Positions 18,404-26,141 of a DNA stretch of 64,000 nucleotides are shown here, piece after piece. The position numbers and the translations under genes were made by a program. The notes beneath the pieces were generated by a model. That model saw only the letters and a list, made by a program, of their open reading frames with translations, searched no databases and had not been told where the DNA came from. Within the stretch, counting starts at the first letter, position 1, and each line of letters starts with the position of its first letter. Source of the stretch: a bacterium. Its GTDB lineage: Bacteria > JAGOBX01. The stretch lies in contig JAKPEO010000129.1 of the NCBI GenBank assembly GCA_029551925.1, positions 1-64,000 on the forward strand. Direction: 5' to 3'.

Positions 18404-19963
18404 ATGGAAAGAAAAATTAAATGTAGTTTTCAAATAATTATTTTTTTAATAATTTTATTTTTTGCAGATAAAAGTCTTCAATCTTTGAATTTGACTGGCA
18501 GTAATGAATTCGGCATAACTTATATAGATATTGACAAGCCGCTGAATAATACTGCTTATAATCGCGGACCTGCATATAATTATAGATTTATGATGACTGG
18601 CAAAATATCAGATTATGATTTTAGCGGTATAGGCAATTTGTTATACACTCAAAAAAAAGATTACAAAAAATTTGAATTTGAAACATTGAGATTAGAATTT
18701 ATCAAGCCGACGCATTCAATGATTTTCGGGCAGGTTTATCCGCAGTTTTCAGAACTAACATTAAACAATCAAAAAATCGAAGGCGCAAATTTAAAAATAT
18801 TTCGCAATAAATGGAATATAGAATTTTTCGGCGGATTATCAAATCAATACGAAAAACTTTCGACTTTAAATCAAACAGCAGAATACACGCAGTATTTGAA
18901 CGGATTGAAAACTGATTATATAGCGAATAGCGATTTGAAAATATCAGCAACAGTATTTTATGCTGAAGACGATAAATCTTCAATAGACACTGGCACGCCA
19001 ATATTAGGTCCTATAAAAAATCGCGTATATGCTATTACTACCGCGATAAATTCAACTGATAAAAAAGGGAATTTAATTATTGACCTTGCCAGATCTGAAT
19101 ACGATAAAGATAAAAAAGATGCAAGCGTATTATTGAAAAAAGACAAAAGCATTTTGACAGTTTTTAAATATGATTTTTTAGAAAATTTGCGGACATCGCT
19201 GCAATATAAAAGAATCGGAAAAGATTATTATACAGCGGGCAATCCGTCATTAAATTCAAGCGAAACAGGATATAAAGGATTTTTTGGGCAATATGAATAC
19301 GCTTTAACTAATACATTATTTTCAGGATATGCCGAAGTATATTCAGAAGATTCATTTGACACATCAGGCATTAAAACAGACTATTGGATTTGGGATAATA
19401 ATATCAAACAGACAATAGACGATAATAATGAAGTGGCATTAGGCACATATTTAAAAAGCAGCGAAAAAGAAGATAATTCGATTGATTCATTGAAAGGAAC
19501 GGTAAAATTGATTTATACAAAAAAAATAAATAAAGCGCGGTTGTCAACTAATATAAATTATTCAAAAACAGACGATAAAACTTTGTCAAATTCAGACAGT
19601 AAAGTAAAAGGAATTTCTACAACTTATTCAAATAGATTTTTAAATAATAATTTGTTTTTATCCGCTTTTGTATTAGCAAATAAAACAGAAATGACAACAG
19701 GCGATTTAAAATTTTTTATGGCAAACCTGAATCTTAATCATAAATTAATGCCAAATAAATTATTAGCGACTGCTAATTTTGGTTTTCAGTTGAACAGCGC
19801 GGCAACTGAATTAACAAGAACATACACAAATAATATTAATTTCAAATATTACTTTTCGTATGAAAAGACAATGGATTTAGAATTAAAAAATGACAGAAAA
19901 TTCGGCGGCGAAACTACTTATAATGTATGGTGCAGCAATATTAGATATACTTTTATTTTTTAA
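18404..19963 (+). CDS. Predicted outer-membrane beta-barrel protein, unknown function
   Basis: I do not recognise a named family. The protein (519 residues) has an N-terminal signal sequence ('IIFLIILFFADKSLQS'). After that, almost the whole length is amphipathic strands with alternating polar and aromatic residues and Asp/Asn/Lys-rich turns ('KFEFETLRLEFIKPTHSMIFG', for example). It ends in 'CSNIRYTFIF' with a terminal phenylalanine, as expected of BAM substrates. Strand density suggests a large barrel (16 or more strands). It is the third gene of the operon starting at 15431; partnership with the FecR protein and PorV-like barrel is inferred from position. Confidence 0.7.
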   Translation: MERKIKCSFQIIIFLIILFFADKSLQSLNLTGSNEFGITYIDIDKPLNNTAYNRGPAYNYRFMMTGKISDYDFSGIGNLLYTQKKDYKKFEFETLRLEFIKPTHSMIFGQVYPQFSELTLNNQKIEGANLKIFRNKWNIEFFGGLSNQYEKLSTLNQTAEYTQYLNGLKTDYIANSDLKISATVFYAEDDKSSIDTGTPILGPIKNRVYAITTAINSTDKKGNLIIDLARSEYDKDKKDASVLLKKDKSILTVFKYDFLENLRTSLQYKRIGKDYYTAGNPSLNSSETGYKGFFGQYEYALTNTLFSGYAEVYSEDSFDTSGIKTDYWIWDNNIKQTIDDNNEVALGTYLKSSEKEDNSIDSLKGTVKLIYTKKINKARLSTNINYSKTDDKTLSNSDSKVKGISTTYSNRFLNNNLFLSAFVLANKTEMTTGDLKFFMANLNLNHKLMPNKLLATANFGFQLNSAATELTRTYTNNINFKYYFSYEKTMDLELKNDRKFGGETTYNVWCSNIRYTFIF

Positions 19964-19992
19964 TTGACAAATCTTAATAAATCAATTAAATA
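19964..19992 (+). promoter_or_regulatory. Probable promoter of ilvD
   Basis: A perfect -35 box TTGACA starts at the stop of the upstream gene. A weaker -10 (TTAAAT/TAAATA) lies 16-17 bases later and about 40 bases before ATG 20030. The -10 is poor, so the call is tentative. No attenuator-type leader peptide or branched-chain codon run is visible between it and ilvD. Confidence 0.4.
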
Positions 19993-20029
19993 AATTCTAT
20001 TAATTATTTTTTTTGAAGGTGATTTAATT

Positions 20030-21694
20030 ATGCGAAGTGAAAACACAAAAAAAGGCGTAGAGCGTATGCCTGCGCGCTCTTTGTATTATGCTACCGGCGT
20101 GACTAAAAAAGATTGGGATAAACCTTTTATAGGAATAGTATCAAGTTTTACTGATTTGATACCCGGACATATAAGTATGCGCGATTTAGAACGCGCGATA
20201 GAAAAAGGCGTGCACAGCGCTGGTGGTTATTCTTTTATTTTGTCAGTGCCCGGAATATGCGACGGCATAGCGATGGGACACAGCGGAATGTATTATTCTC
20301 TGCCTTCGCGCGAAGCGATAGCGGATGCAATTGAATGCGTAGTGCAAGGACATCAACTTGACGGATTAGTATTATTGACAAATTGCGATAAAATAAATCC
20401 GGGAATGATGATAGCTGCAGGTAGATTAAATATTCCTGCAATTGTAGTGACTGCTGGTCCGATGCATTCAGGCAATTATAAAAATGTGCGGCGGTCATTA
20501 GTGCGCGATACATTTGAAGCAGTAGGCAATTATCAAAAGGGCTTGATTAATGATATAGAATTTGAAGAACTTTGCGAAGCAGCGTGTCCTGGTCCGGGCG
20601 CTTGTCAAGGTATGTATACTGCGAATACAACAGCGTGCGTAATAGAAAGTTTGGGGATGTCGCTTCCCGGATGCGCTACGGCATTAGCTGGTTTTAGCAA
20701 AAAACGCAGAATTGCGTATTTATCTGGTATGCAGATAGTAGAACTTGTCAAACAAAATATTACTCCGCGCAAAATTATTACAGAAGCGAGCATTGAAAAT
20801 GCGATACGCGTAGATTTAGCGCTCGGCGGCTCAACTAATACTTGTTTGCATATACCGGCAATTGCAAATGCTGCTGGTATAAAAATTACATTAGATTGGT
20901 TTGATAGATTAGGGAAAGATACTCCGCATATTGCAAATATCAGACCGGGCGGCGAACATTTTATGGAGGATTTAGAATACGCAGGCGGAATACCGGCGGT
21001 ATTAAATAGATTAAAAACAAAGTTAAAATCCGCTAATACTGTTGCTTTGAAAAATATTTTAGAAATTGCGGAATCTGCGAAAGTAATAAATCCAGAAGTT
21101 ATTCGCAGTATTGACAATCCATATCATAAAGAAGGCGGCATAGCGGTATTGAAAGGAAATATCGCGCCGGACGGTTGCGTAGTCAAGCAATCAGCAGTAT
21201 CAGAGAAAATGAAAAAATTTACAGGCAAAGCGAGAGTATTTAATTGCGAAGAAGACGCAATGAAAGAAGTAATGGCAGGAAAAATAAAAGAAAATACAGT
21301 GATTGTAATTCGTTATGAAGGGCCAAAAGGCGGACCAGGAATGCGTGAAATGCTTTCTGTTACAGCCGCAGTATGCGGTATGGGACTCGCTGAAAGCGTA
21401 GCGTTAATTACAGACGGAAGATTTTCAGGCGGCACGCGCGGCCCGTGCATCGGGCATATTTCGCCAGAAGCATTAGAAGGCGGAATCATAGCGGCGATAA
21501 AAGACGGTGATGAAATAATTATTGATATACCAGCTCGAAAATTAGAATTGAATGTATCTGACGAAGAACTAAAAAATAGAATGAATAATATTAAACATCC
21601 TCAAAAGAAATTAACCGGTTATCTAAGACGCTATGCAAATATGGTGACATCTGCCGCGACTGGCGCGGTGTTTAAAGATGATTTGCTTGAATAA
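20030..21694 (+). CDS. ilvD: Dihydroxy-acid dehydratase
   Basis: Dehydrates 2,3-dihydroxy-isovalerate and its homologue to the keto acids of valine and isoleucine, and also serves leucine and pantothenate; cytoplasmic, Fe-S dependent. The cluster cysteines are in '[12 protein letters not shown]' and '[15 protein letters not shown]'. '[15 protein letters not shown]' and '[17 protein letters not shown]' are family signatures. Length 554 is normal. An RBS 'gaaggtga' lies 8 bases before the ATG. It is a single-gene unit: a strong hairpin follows, and no other ilv gene is nearby. This implies the cell makes branched-chain amino acids. Confidence 0.95.
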   Translation: MRSENTKKGVERMPARSLYYATGVTKKDWDKPFIGIVSSFTDLIPGHISMRDLERAIEKGVHSAGGYSFILSVPGICDGIAMGHSGMYYSLPSREAIADAIECVVQGHQLDGLVLLTNCDKINPGMMIAAGRLNIPAIVVTAGPMHSGNYKNVRRSLVRDTFEAVGNYQKGLINDIEFEELCEAACPGPGACQGMYTANTTACVIESLGMSLPGCATALAGFSKKRRIAYLSGMQIVELVKQNITPRKIITEASIENAIRVDLALGGSTNTCLHIPAIANAAGIKITLDWFDRLGKDTPHIANIRPGGEHFMEDLEYAGGIPAVLNRLKTKLKSANTVALKNILEIAESAKVINPEVIRSIDNPYHKEGGIAVLKGNIAPDGCVVKQSAVSEKMKKFTGKARVFNCEEDAMKEVMAGKIKENTVIVIRYEGPKGGPGMREMLSVTAAVCGMGLAESVALITDGRFSGGTRGPCIGHISPEALEGGIIAAIKDGDEIIIDIPARKLELNVSDEELKNRMNNIKHPQKKLTGYLRRYANMVTSAATGAVFKDDLLE

Positions 21695-21775
21695 AAATTT
21701 TTGTACGCGTAGCTAATGAATATTGGAAAATGCAGAAATGCAGTTCTAATTTGCAATAAGTAAATATAAAGATTA

Positions 21776-21833
21776 AAAAAATATTTTGAATTTGTTTTGA
21801 CAAACTTACCAAAGCAAATTCAAAATATTTTTT
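21776..21833 (+). terminator. Perfect 19-bp hairpin terminator after ilvD
   Basis: The arms 21776-21794 and 21815-21833 are exact inverted complements (19 bp) around a 20-base loop. The left arm begins with A6 and the right arm ends in T6, as in an intrinsic terminator that can work in both directions. It separates ilvD from the ATPase gene at 21852. Confidence 0.75.
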
Positions 21834-21851
21834 AATTAGCAAAAGTGTGAA

Positions 21852-22604
21852 ATGTTTAATATAGTAATAGAAGATTTGCATAAGACACTAAATAATAAAG
21901 TAGTGCTTGATGGAGTTAATTTAACAATCAACGAAGGCGAAGCGGTTGTGATTATCGGACAAAGCGGCTGCGGAAAGAGTGTACTTTTAAAACATATAAT
22001 CGGTTTAATGAAACCTGATAAAGGCGCAATTTATATAAATGGCAAAGATATTACGAATATTCCTGAAAGCGAATTATACGAATTGCGCAAAGAAATAGCG
22101 ATGGTATTTCAAAATGCCGCGTTATTTGATTCTATGACAGTTTATAAAAATGTCTCGTTTGCATTATACGAGCACACTAATTATAAAGAAGAAGAAATTC
22201 AGAAAATAGCGAAAGAAAAATTAGCGTTAGTGAATTTAAAAAATACAGAGAATATGAATCCTGCGGAATTAAGCGGCGGTATGCGAAAGCGCGTAGGGAT
22301 TGCGCGCGCAATAGCAATGAATCCTAAATTGTTATTGTATGACGAACCGACTACTGGATTAGATCCGATTACATCTGATGTGATAAATGAATTGATTATT
22401 AGAACGAACAAAGAATTAAAAATGACATCAATTGTAGTAACGCACGATATGACGAGCGCTTATAAAATCGCTGATAGAATCGCAATGCTGTATAAAGGGA
22501 AGATAATTGGAATTGATATTCCGCAAAATATTAAAAATACGGATAATCCTATAATTCATCAATTTGTCAATGGTCTAGCTAATGGTCCGATAAAAGAAAA
22601 TTAA
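21852..22604 (+). CDS. mlaF: ABC transporter ATPase, MlaF-like (phospholipid trafficking)
   Basis: Cytoplasmic ATPase that would power lipid transport between inner and outer membranes with an MlaE permease and MlaD MCE protein. Walker A 'GQSGCGKSVLLKH', Q-loop 'MVFQNAALFDSMTV', signature 'LSGGMRKRVGIARAI', Walker B 'LLLYDEPTTGLDP' and the H-loop 'VTHDM' are all intact. The 'AALFDSMTVYKNV' segment and 'GGMRKRVG' are typical of the Mla/Ttg2A group. Length 250 is normal. No mlaE or mlaD gene is adjacent; the next genes are a small barrel protein and a sugar transferase, so the partners must be elsewhere. It begins directly after the ilvD terminator. Confidence 0.85.
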   Translation: MFNIVIEDLHKTLNNKVVLDGVNLTINEGEAVVIIGQSGCGKSVLLKHIIGLMKPDKGAIYINGKDITNIPESELYELRKEIAMVFQNAALFDSMTVYKNVSFALYEHTNYKEEEIQKIAKEKLALVNLKNTENMNPAELSGGMRKRVGIARAIAMNPKLLLYDEPTTGLDPITSDVINELIIRTNKELKMTSIVVTHDMTSAYKIADRIAMLYKGKIIGIDIPQNIKNTDNPIIHQFVNGLANGPIKEN

Positions 22605-22635
22605 AATAATAGATTATTTTAAGGGGCGAAATTTT

Positions 22636-23343
22636 ATGAAAAAATTAGTGACCATTTTTTTATTTTTAGTTTTTAGCATAAAAAATATTTATTCCGCAGA
22701 TTATCCTAAAATTTTTTTAGATGTAGAATACGGCGAGCGCTATGAAGAAACCGAAGACGAATATACGAATTATGATTATGATATTGAACGCGGCTATAAT
22801 TACAGAATTTTAAAATTCGGTTATAGACAATCGCTAAATAAAACGGATTATTTATCTTTCATTGTAAAAAATAATGAAAAAAATTATATTTTTTCAAGCG
22901 ACAAAAAATTTGATAATTATGCTAATTCAATAAATGGTTATTATAAAAAAAAAATCAATAAATTATTAGAATTAAAATTAGAAAATAATTATTTAGTTCG
23001 CAGATTTGACGAACAAATATCAGACGATAAGGAAAATTATTGGAATAACACAGGTTTATCGTTTAAAATCACGCCGCAATCCGCCACAAATTTTTTCACA
23101 GAAAAAGCGAATATTTATAATTTGACATTTACATATAAAAAACAAAATTATTTTTACGCTTCGGAAAAAAACACATATGCAAATGGTGTGGCTGCGGAAT
23201 GGGAACGAAAAATATCAGACGCTTTCAGAATCGAAACGCGCGGCAGATATTATATTCACAGATATAAAACCGAAACTGCGCAGCGTCAAAATTCCGATAA
23301 ATACAGTATCGCAGTGAGATTTGAATATGACTTCAATAAATAA
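22636..23343 (+). CDS. Exported protein, probable small beta-barrel, unknown function
   Basis: Not recognised. The signal peptide is 'VTIFLFLVFSIKNIYSA' with cleavage near residue 20. The mature 215 residues are Tyr-, Asn- and Lys-rich, with regular alternating strands ('YNYRILKFGYRQSLNKTDYLS', 'YNLTFTYKKQNYFYAS', 'FRIETRGRYYIHRYK') that look like an 8-10 stranded outer-membrane barrel. It ends in 'YSIAVRFEYDFNK'. The RBS is 'aagggg' before the ATG. The 3' end overlaps the sugar transferase start by 17 bases, so the two are probably co-translated. That may link this barrel to surface glycan synthesis. Confidence 0.65.
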   Translation: MKKLVTIFLFLVFSIKNIYSADYPKIFLDVEYGERYEETEDEYTNYDYDIERGYNYRILKFGYRQSLNKTDYLSFIVKNNEKNYIFSSDKKFDNYANSINGYYKKKINKLLELKLENNYLVRRFDEQISDDKENYWNNTGLSFKITPQSATNFFTEKANIYNLTFTYKKQNYFYASEKNTYANGVAAEWERKISDAFRIETRGRYYIHRYKTETAQRQNSDKYSIAVRFEYDFNK

Positions 23344-23956
23344 TAAATCACAATACAATGAATCAAAATACATATATCAAAACAAACCTGTTTATGAATT
23401 TATCAAAACATCAATAGATTTTGTTTTAGCATTAGTATTACTTATCATTTTTTCGCCGATTTTTATTTTTGTAATTTTAATAATGTATTTATTTTACGGC
23501 GGTAAACCATTTTATTTACAAGAGCGAGTAGGCAGAAACAAAAAAAATTTTTGGATTATAAAATTTCGGACAATGAGATTAGATGCAGAACTTGATAAGC
23601 CGGTATGGGCTGTGCCGAACGACAGTAGATGCACGAGTTTCGGTAAAATATTAAGAAAAACAAGTATTGATGAATTGCCGCAATTGATAAATATTTTAAA
23701 ATGCGAGATGAGTTTTGTCGGGCCGCGTCCTGAACGCCCGTATTTTTTAAATGACCATATCGGGTTAACTGGAAAAAGATTATTAGTAAAGCCGGGATTA
23801 ACAGGGCTTGCGCAAGTTAACGGCAGATATAGCTTGACAATAGAAGAAAAACTAAAATTTGATTTAGAATATATACATAATCGTTCTCTGTGGTTAGATT
23901 TCAAAATATTAATAAAAACAATACCGGTAGTTTTAAGTTGCAAAAATTCCTGGTGA
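23327..23956 (+). CDS. Initiating sugar-1-phosphate (phosphoglycosyl) transferase
   Basis: Monotopic phosphoglycosyltransferase that puts the first sugar-phosphate on undecaprenyl phosphate to start O-antigen or capsule repeat synthesis. A single N-terminal hydrophobic segment ('FVLALVLLIIFSPIFIFVILIMYL') embeds it. 'KPFYLQERVGRNKKNFWIIKFRTM' and 'LRKTSIDELPQLINILKCEMSFVGPRPERP' contain the conserved catalytic Asp-Glu pair (SIDELPQ) and the uridine-binding region. Length about 210 fits the small PglC/WcaJ-core type. ATG 23327 is preferred over the upstream TTG and overlaps the preceding gene. It is 8 kb from the glycan cluster at 1-15 kb and is the only initiating transferase in the window. 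Confidence 0.9.
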   Translation: MTSINNKSQYNESKYIYQNKPVYEFIKTSIDFVLALVLLIIFSPIFIFVILIMYLFYGGKPFYLQERVGRNKKNFWIIKFRTMRLDAELDKPVWAVPNDSRCTSFGKILRKTSIDELPQLINILKCEMSFVGPRPERPYFLNDHIGLTGKRLLVKPGLTGLAQVNGRYSLTIEEKLKFDLEYIHNRSLWLDFKILIKTIPVVLSCKNSW

Positions 23957-23979
23957 AATATTAAAAAAAAATTTTATTA

Positions 23980-25524
23980 TTATAATTCCGAAATAGACGC
24001 GAGTAAATTTTTTATGCTTGATTGATAATGTTCATCGCTATCGCAAAATTCTTTAATTAATTTTCCTAATTTATATTTTGCATCGAAGATAAAAGCAGAA
24101 TGAAATAAAGATTGCTGCGATAGTGAATTATTAATTGTCTGCCGCATTTTTTCCGAGCAGCTTAATAATATCTTGCTGCTAATAGTATTATTAGAATGCT
24201 GAATTATTGCTAATAATTCATTATAAGCCAATTTATTTAAAATTGTTTGCACTAAATCTGCCGGATATTTTAATAAATGTTTATATGTGGTGATATTTTC
24301 AAACACTTTATTTTTTAGTTCGATATTTATTTGTCCTAATTTAAAAAATATAAAGTTTTGGATATAGAAATCAAGTTCGTCGCATAGAGAAGTTAAAAAT
24401 TTTGTTTTGTAATTCAATTGCGAGATAGTTTTTTTGTCTGTTTGACATTCTGATAACATAATATGATAATAATTCATAATTTTTTGAAAAATATCTTTTG
24501 TCACCATAATTTTATGTTCCATTATTAAAGGATTATCGATATTTATTCCTTCAATAGAAAAATTTATCGTTTTGCATTTTATCTGTATTTTATTAGCAGA
24601 AACTAAATCAACTTTTAGAAATTCGGCGATTTCGTTGAAATCATTAATAACAGTATCATTAGAATGTTTTATCATTCCGAAATTTATTTCGCCGATATTT
24701 GTTTGCAATTTCAATAAATAAGTGTCGTCCTCTTTTTCTGATAGTATTATATTTTGGCGGTTAAAAAAATATGCCGGCATACATTCTAAATTTATATTAT
24801 GTAATTTTTGGCAATTTACAGATATTTGTTTATTGAATGTATTTGTTAAAATAGACAATTCAAAAAAAATTTTTGTTAAAGATTGATTATTAACAATCAT
24901 TCCGTTTTTAAGAATATTTAGTTCATACATTTTTTTCAGCAAAGTTTGAGCAGTAGTCAAATCAAAATTAAAAACAAGCGAGCCGTTTAAATCGCCAAAT
25001 ATATAAGAAGAAATTGCTAATGAATTTTTTAATTGCAATTTTTTTGTTTGATGCATTGAATGATTGGTAATTTCTATTTTTAGAGTTTGCAAGATTTCTG
25101 TTATTGATTTTATAAAAATATCAAATACATCTTTTGTCAAAACATTTTTAGCGATATATTTATTTTGCCAATGATGTGAAGATAATTTTGTGACTGCTTT
25201 TTTTAAGATTAATTTTATTTTTTCGTCTTTTTCGCTTAATTTCATAAGCGTAGAAATCGCTTCTAATTGAATATAGTATTTTTCATTTTCGTTGTTAATC
25301 ACCGCCGACAAATTTGTTGTTAAATTATAATCCTTTACTCTGCCAATAAATTTTATAAAATTATAGCGGATTTCTGGCGATTTGTGAAATAACAGTTTTG
25401 ACGCAATTTGCAATTCGTTTTCTGAAAAACAAGTATTGCGATTATTCAAATATTCAATAATTGCTTTTTCTGAATTATTATTCGCTAAAAACAAAATTAT
25501 ATTTTCAGTATTATTGTAAAACAT
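23980..25524 (-). CDS. HEAT-repeat protein with CheX-like domain
   Basis: The N-terminal about 120 residues look like helical HEAT repeats ('SPEIRYNFIKFIGRVKDY', 'YYIQLEAISTLMKLSEKD'). A region at about 130-290 resembles CheX, the CheY-P phosphatase fold: 'DVFDIFIKSITEILQTLKIEI', then 'SSYIFGDLNGSLVFNF', then 'FELSILTNTFNKQI'. In active CheX the helix carries E-x-x-N; here it reads ELSI, so the asparagine seems to be missing and phosphatase activity is doubtful. The C-terminal 180 residues are helical and unassigned. It stands alone on the minus strand with a near-consensus promoter only about 10 bases from the ATG. A role in chemotaxis or response-regulator binding is inferred from the fold resemblance and from cheR and a hybrid kinase a few kilobases away. 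Confidence 0.6.
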   Translation of the reverse strand: MFYNNTENIILFLANNNSEKAIIEYLNNRNTCFSENELQIASKLLFHKSPEIRYNFIKFIGRVKDYNLTTNLSAVINNENEKYYIQLEAISTLMKLSEKDEKIKLILKKAVTKLSSHHWQNKYIAKNVLTKDVFDIFIKSITEILQTLKIEITNHSMHQTKKLQLKNSLAISSYIFGDLNGSLVFNFDLTTAQTLLKKMYELNILKNGMIVNNQSLTKIFFELSILTNTFNKQISVNCQKLHNINLECMPAYFFNRQNIILSEKEDDTYLLKLQTNIGEINFGMIKHSNDTVINDFNEIAEFLKVDLVSANKIQIKCKTINFSIEGINIDNPLIMEHKIMVTKDIFQKIMNYYHIMLSECQTDKKTISQLNYKTKFLTSLCDELDFYIQNFIFFKLGQINIELKNKVFENITTYKHLLKYPADLVQTILNKLAYNELLAIIQHSNNTISSKILLSCSEKMRQTINNSLSQQSLFHSAFIFDAKYKLGKLIKEFCDSDEHYQSSIKNLLASISEL

Positions 25525-25534
25525 TTGGCAAAAA

Positions 25535-25562
25535 ATTATATTAATAAAAAAAATAATTTCAA
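25535..25562 (-). promoter_or_regulatory. Minus-strand promoter for the HEAT/CheX-like gene
   Basis: Read on the minus strand: TTGAAA (25562-25557), 16-base spacer, perfect TATAAT (25540-25535). The ATG (25524) starts only 10 bases after the -10 box and no Shine-Dalgarno lies between, which suggests a nearly leaderless transcript. Confidence 0.5.
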
Positions 25563-25572
25563 GTTTTTTTTA

Positions 25573-25600
25573 TTGACAATTTAGTTTTGATATTTATAAT
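25573..25600 (+). promoter_or_regulatory. Consensus promoter of ispF
   Basis: Perfect TTGACA, 16-base spacer and perfect TATAAT. The ispF ATG (25612) is 11 bases after the -10 box, so transcription should begin about 5 bases before the start codon. No purine-rich ribosome-binding site is present. It is divergent from the minus-strand promoter at 25535-25562. Confidence 0.65.
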
Positions 25601-25611
25601 TTTGCGCTGTT

Positions 25612-26088
25612 ATGTTTAGAATAGGATTAGGTATTGATGTTCATAGTTTTGCCAATGATAGAAAACTTATATTAGGCGGCGTAGAGATACCGCATACTCG
25701 TGGATTATTAGGTCATTCAGATGCAGATGTACTAACGCATTCCATTATGGATGCATTATTAGGCGCTGTAGCAGCAGGAGATATTGGAAAACATTTTCCA
25801 GATACAGATAATACATATAAAAATATTTCAAGTTTAATTTTATTAGAAAAAGTGCGAAAAATAATTAAAAATTTACAGTTCAAGATTGTAAATATTGATT
25901 CTGTGATAATTGTCCAAAAACCTAAACTATTGCCTTATATAGAAACAATGCAAAAAAAAATTGCAGATGTATTATTAATAGAAAAAGATAGTATTAGCAT
26001 AAAAGCAACTACATCTGAATATTTGGGATTTACAGGTAGGGAAGAAGGGATCATCTGTTATACAAACGCCTTATTGCAAAAACTATAA
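25612..26088 (+). CDS. ispF: 2-C-methyl-D-erythritol 2,4-cyclodiphosphate synthase
   Basis: Fifth step of the MEP isoprenoid pathway: cyclises CDP-ME 2-phosphate to MEcPP with loss of CMP; homotrimer with zinc. The N-terminal metal site 'GIGIDVHSF' (Asp and His) and 'GLLGHSDADVLTHSIMDALLGA' (third metal ligand His) are intact. 'GDIGKHFPDTD' and the C-terminal 'IKATTSEYLGFTGREEGI' are family signatures. Length 158 is exact for the family. The ATG is chosen because the whole N-terminal strand begins there. IspD is not adjacent. Polyprenyl carrier made by this pathway would feed the glycan genes in the window. Confidence 0.95.
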   Translation: MFRIGLGIDVHSFANDRKLILGGVEIPHTRGLLGHSDADVLTHSIMDALLGAVAAGDIGKHFPDTDNTYKNISSLILLEKVRKIIKNLQFKIVNIDSVIIVQKPKLLPYIETMQKKIADVLLIEKDSISIKATTSEYLGFTGREEGIICYTNALLQKL

Positions 26089-26141
26089 CATAAATTTTTC
26101 ATTTTTATTTTAATTCAAAATTGGTATAGGAGCAATTGAAA

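Noticed and set aside
20605-21117. 170-residue minus-strand ORF
   Set aside because: Antisense shadow of ilvD, which has all its cluster cysteines and normal length.
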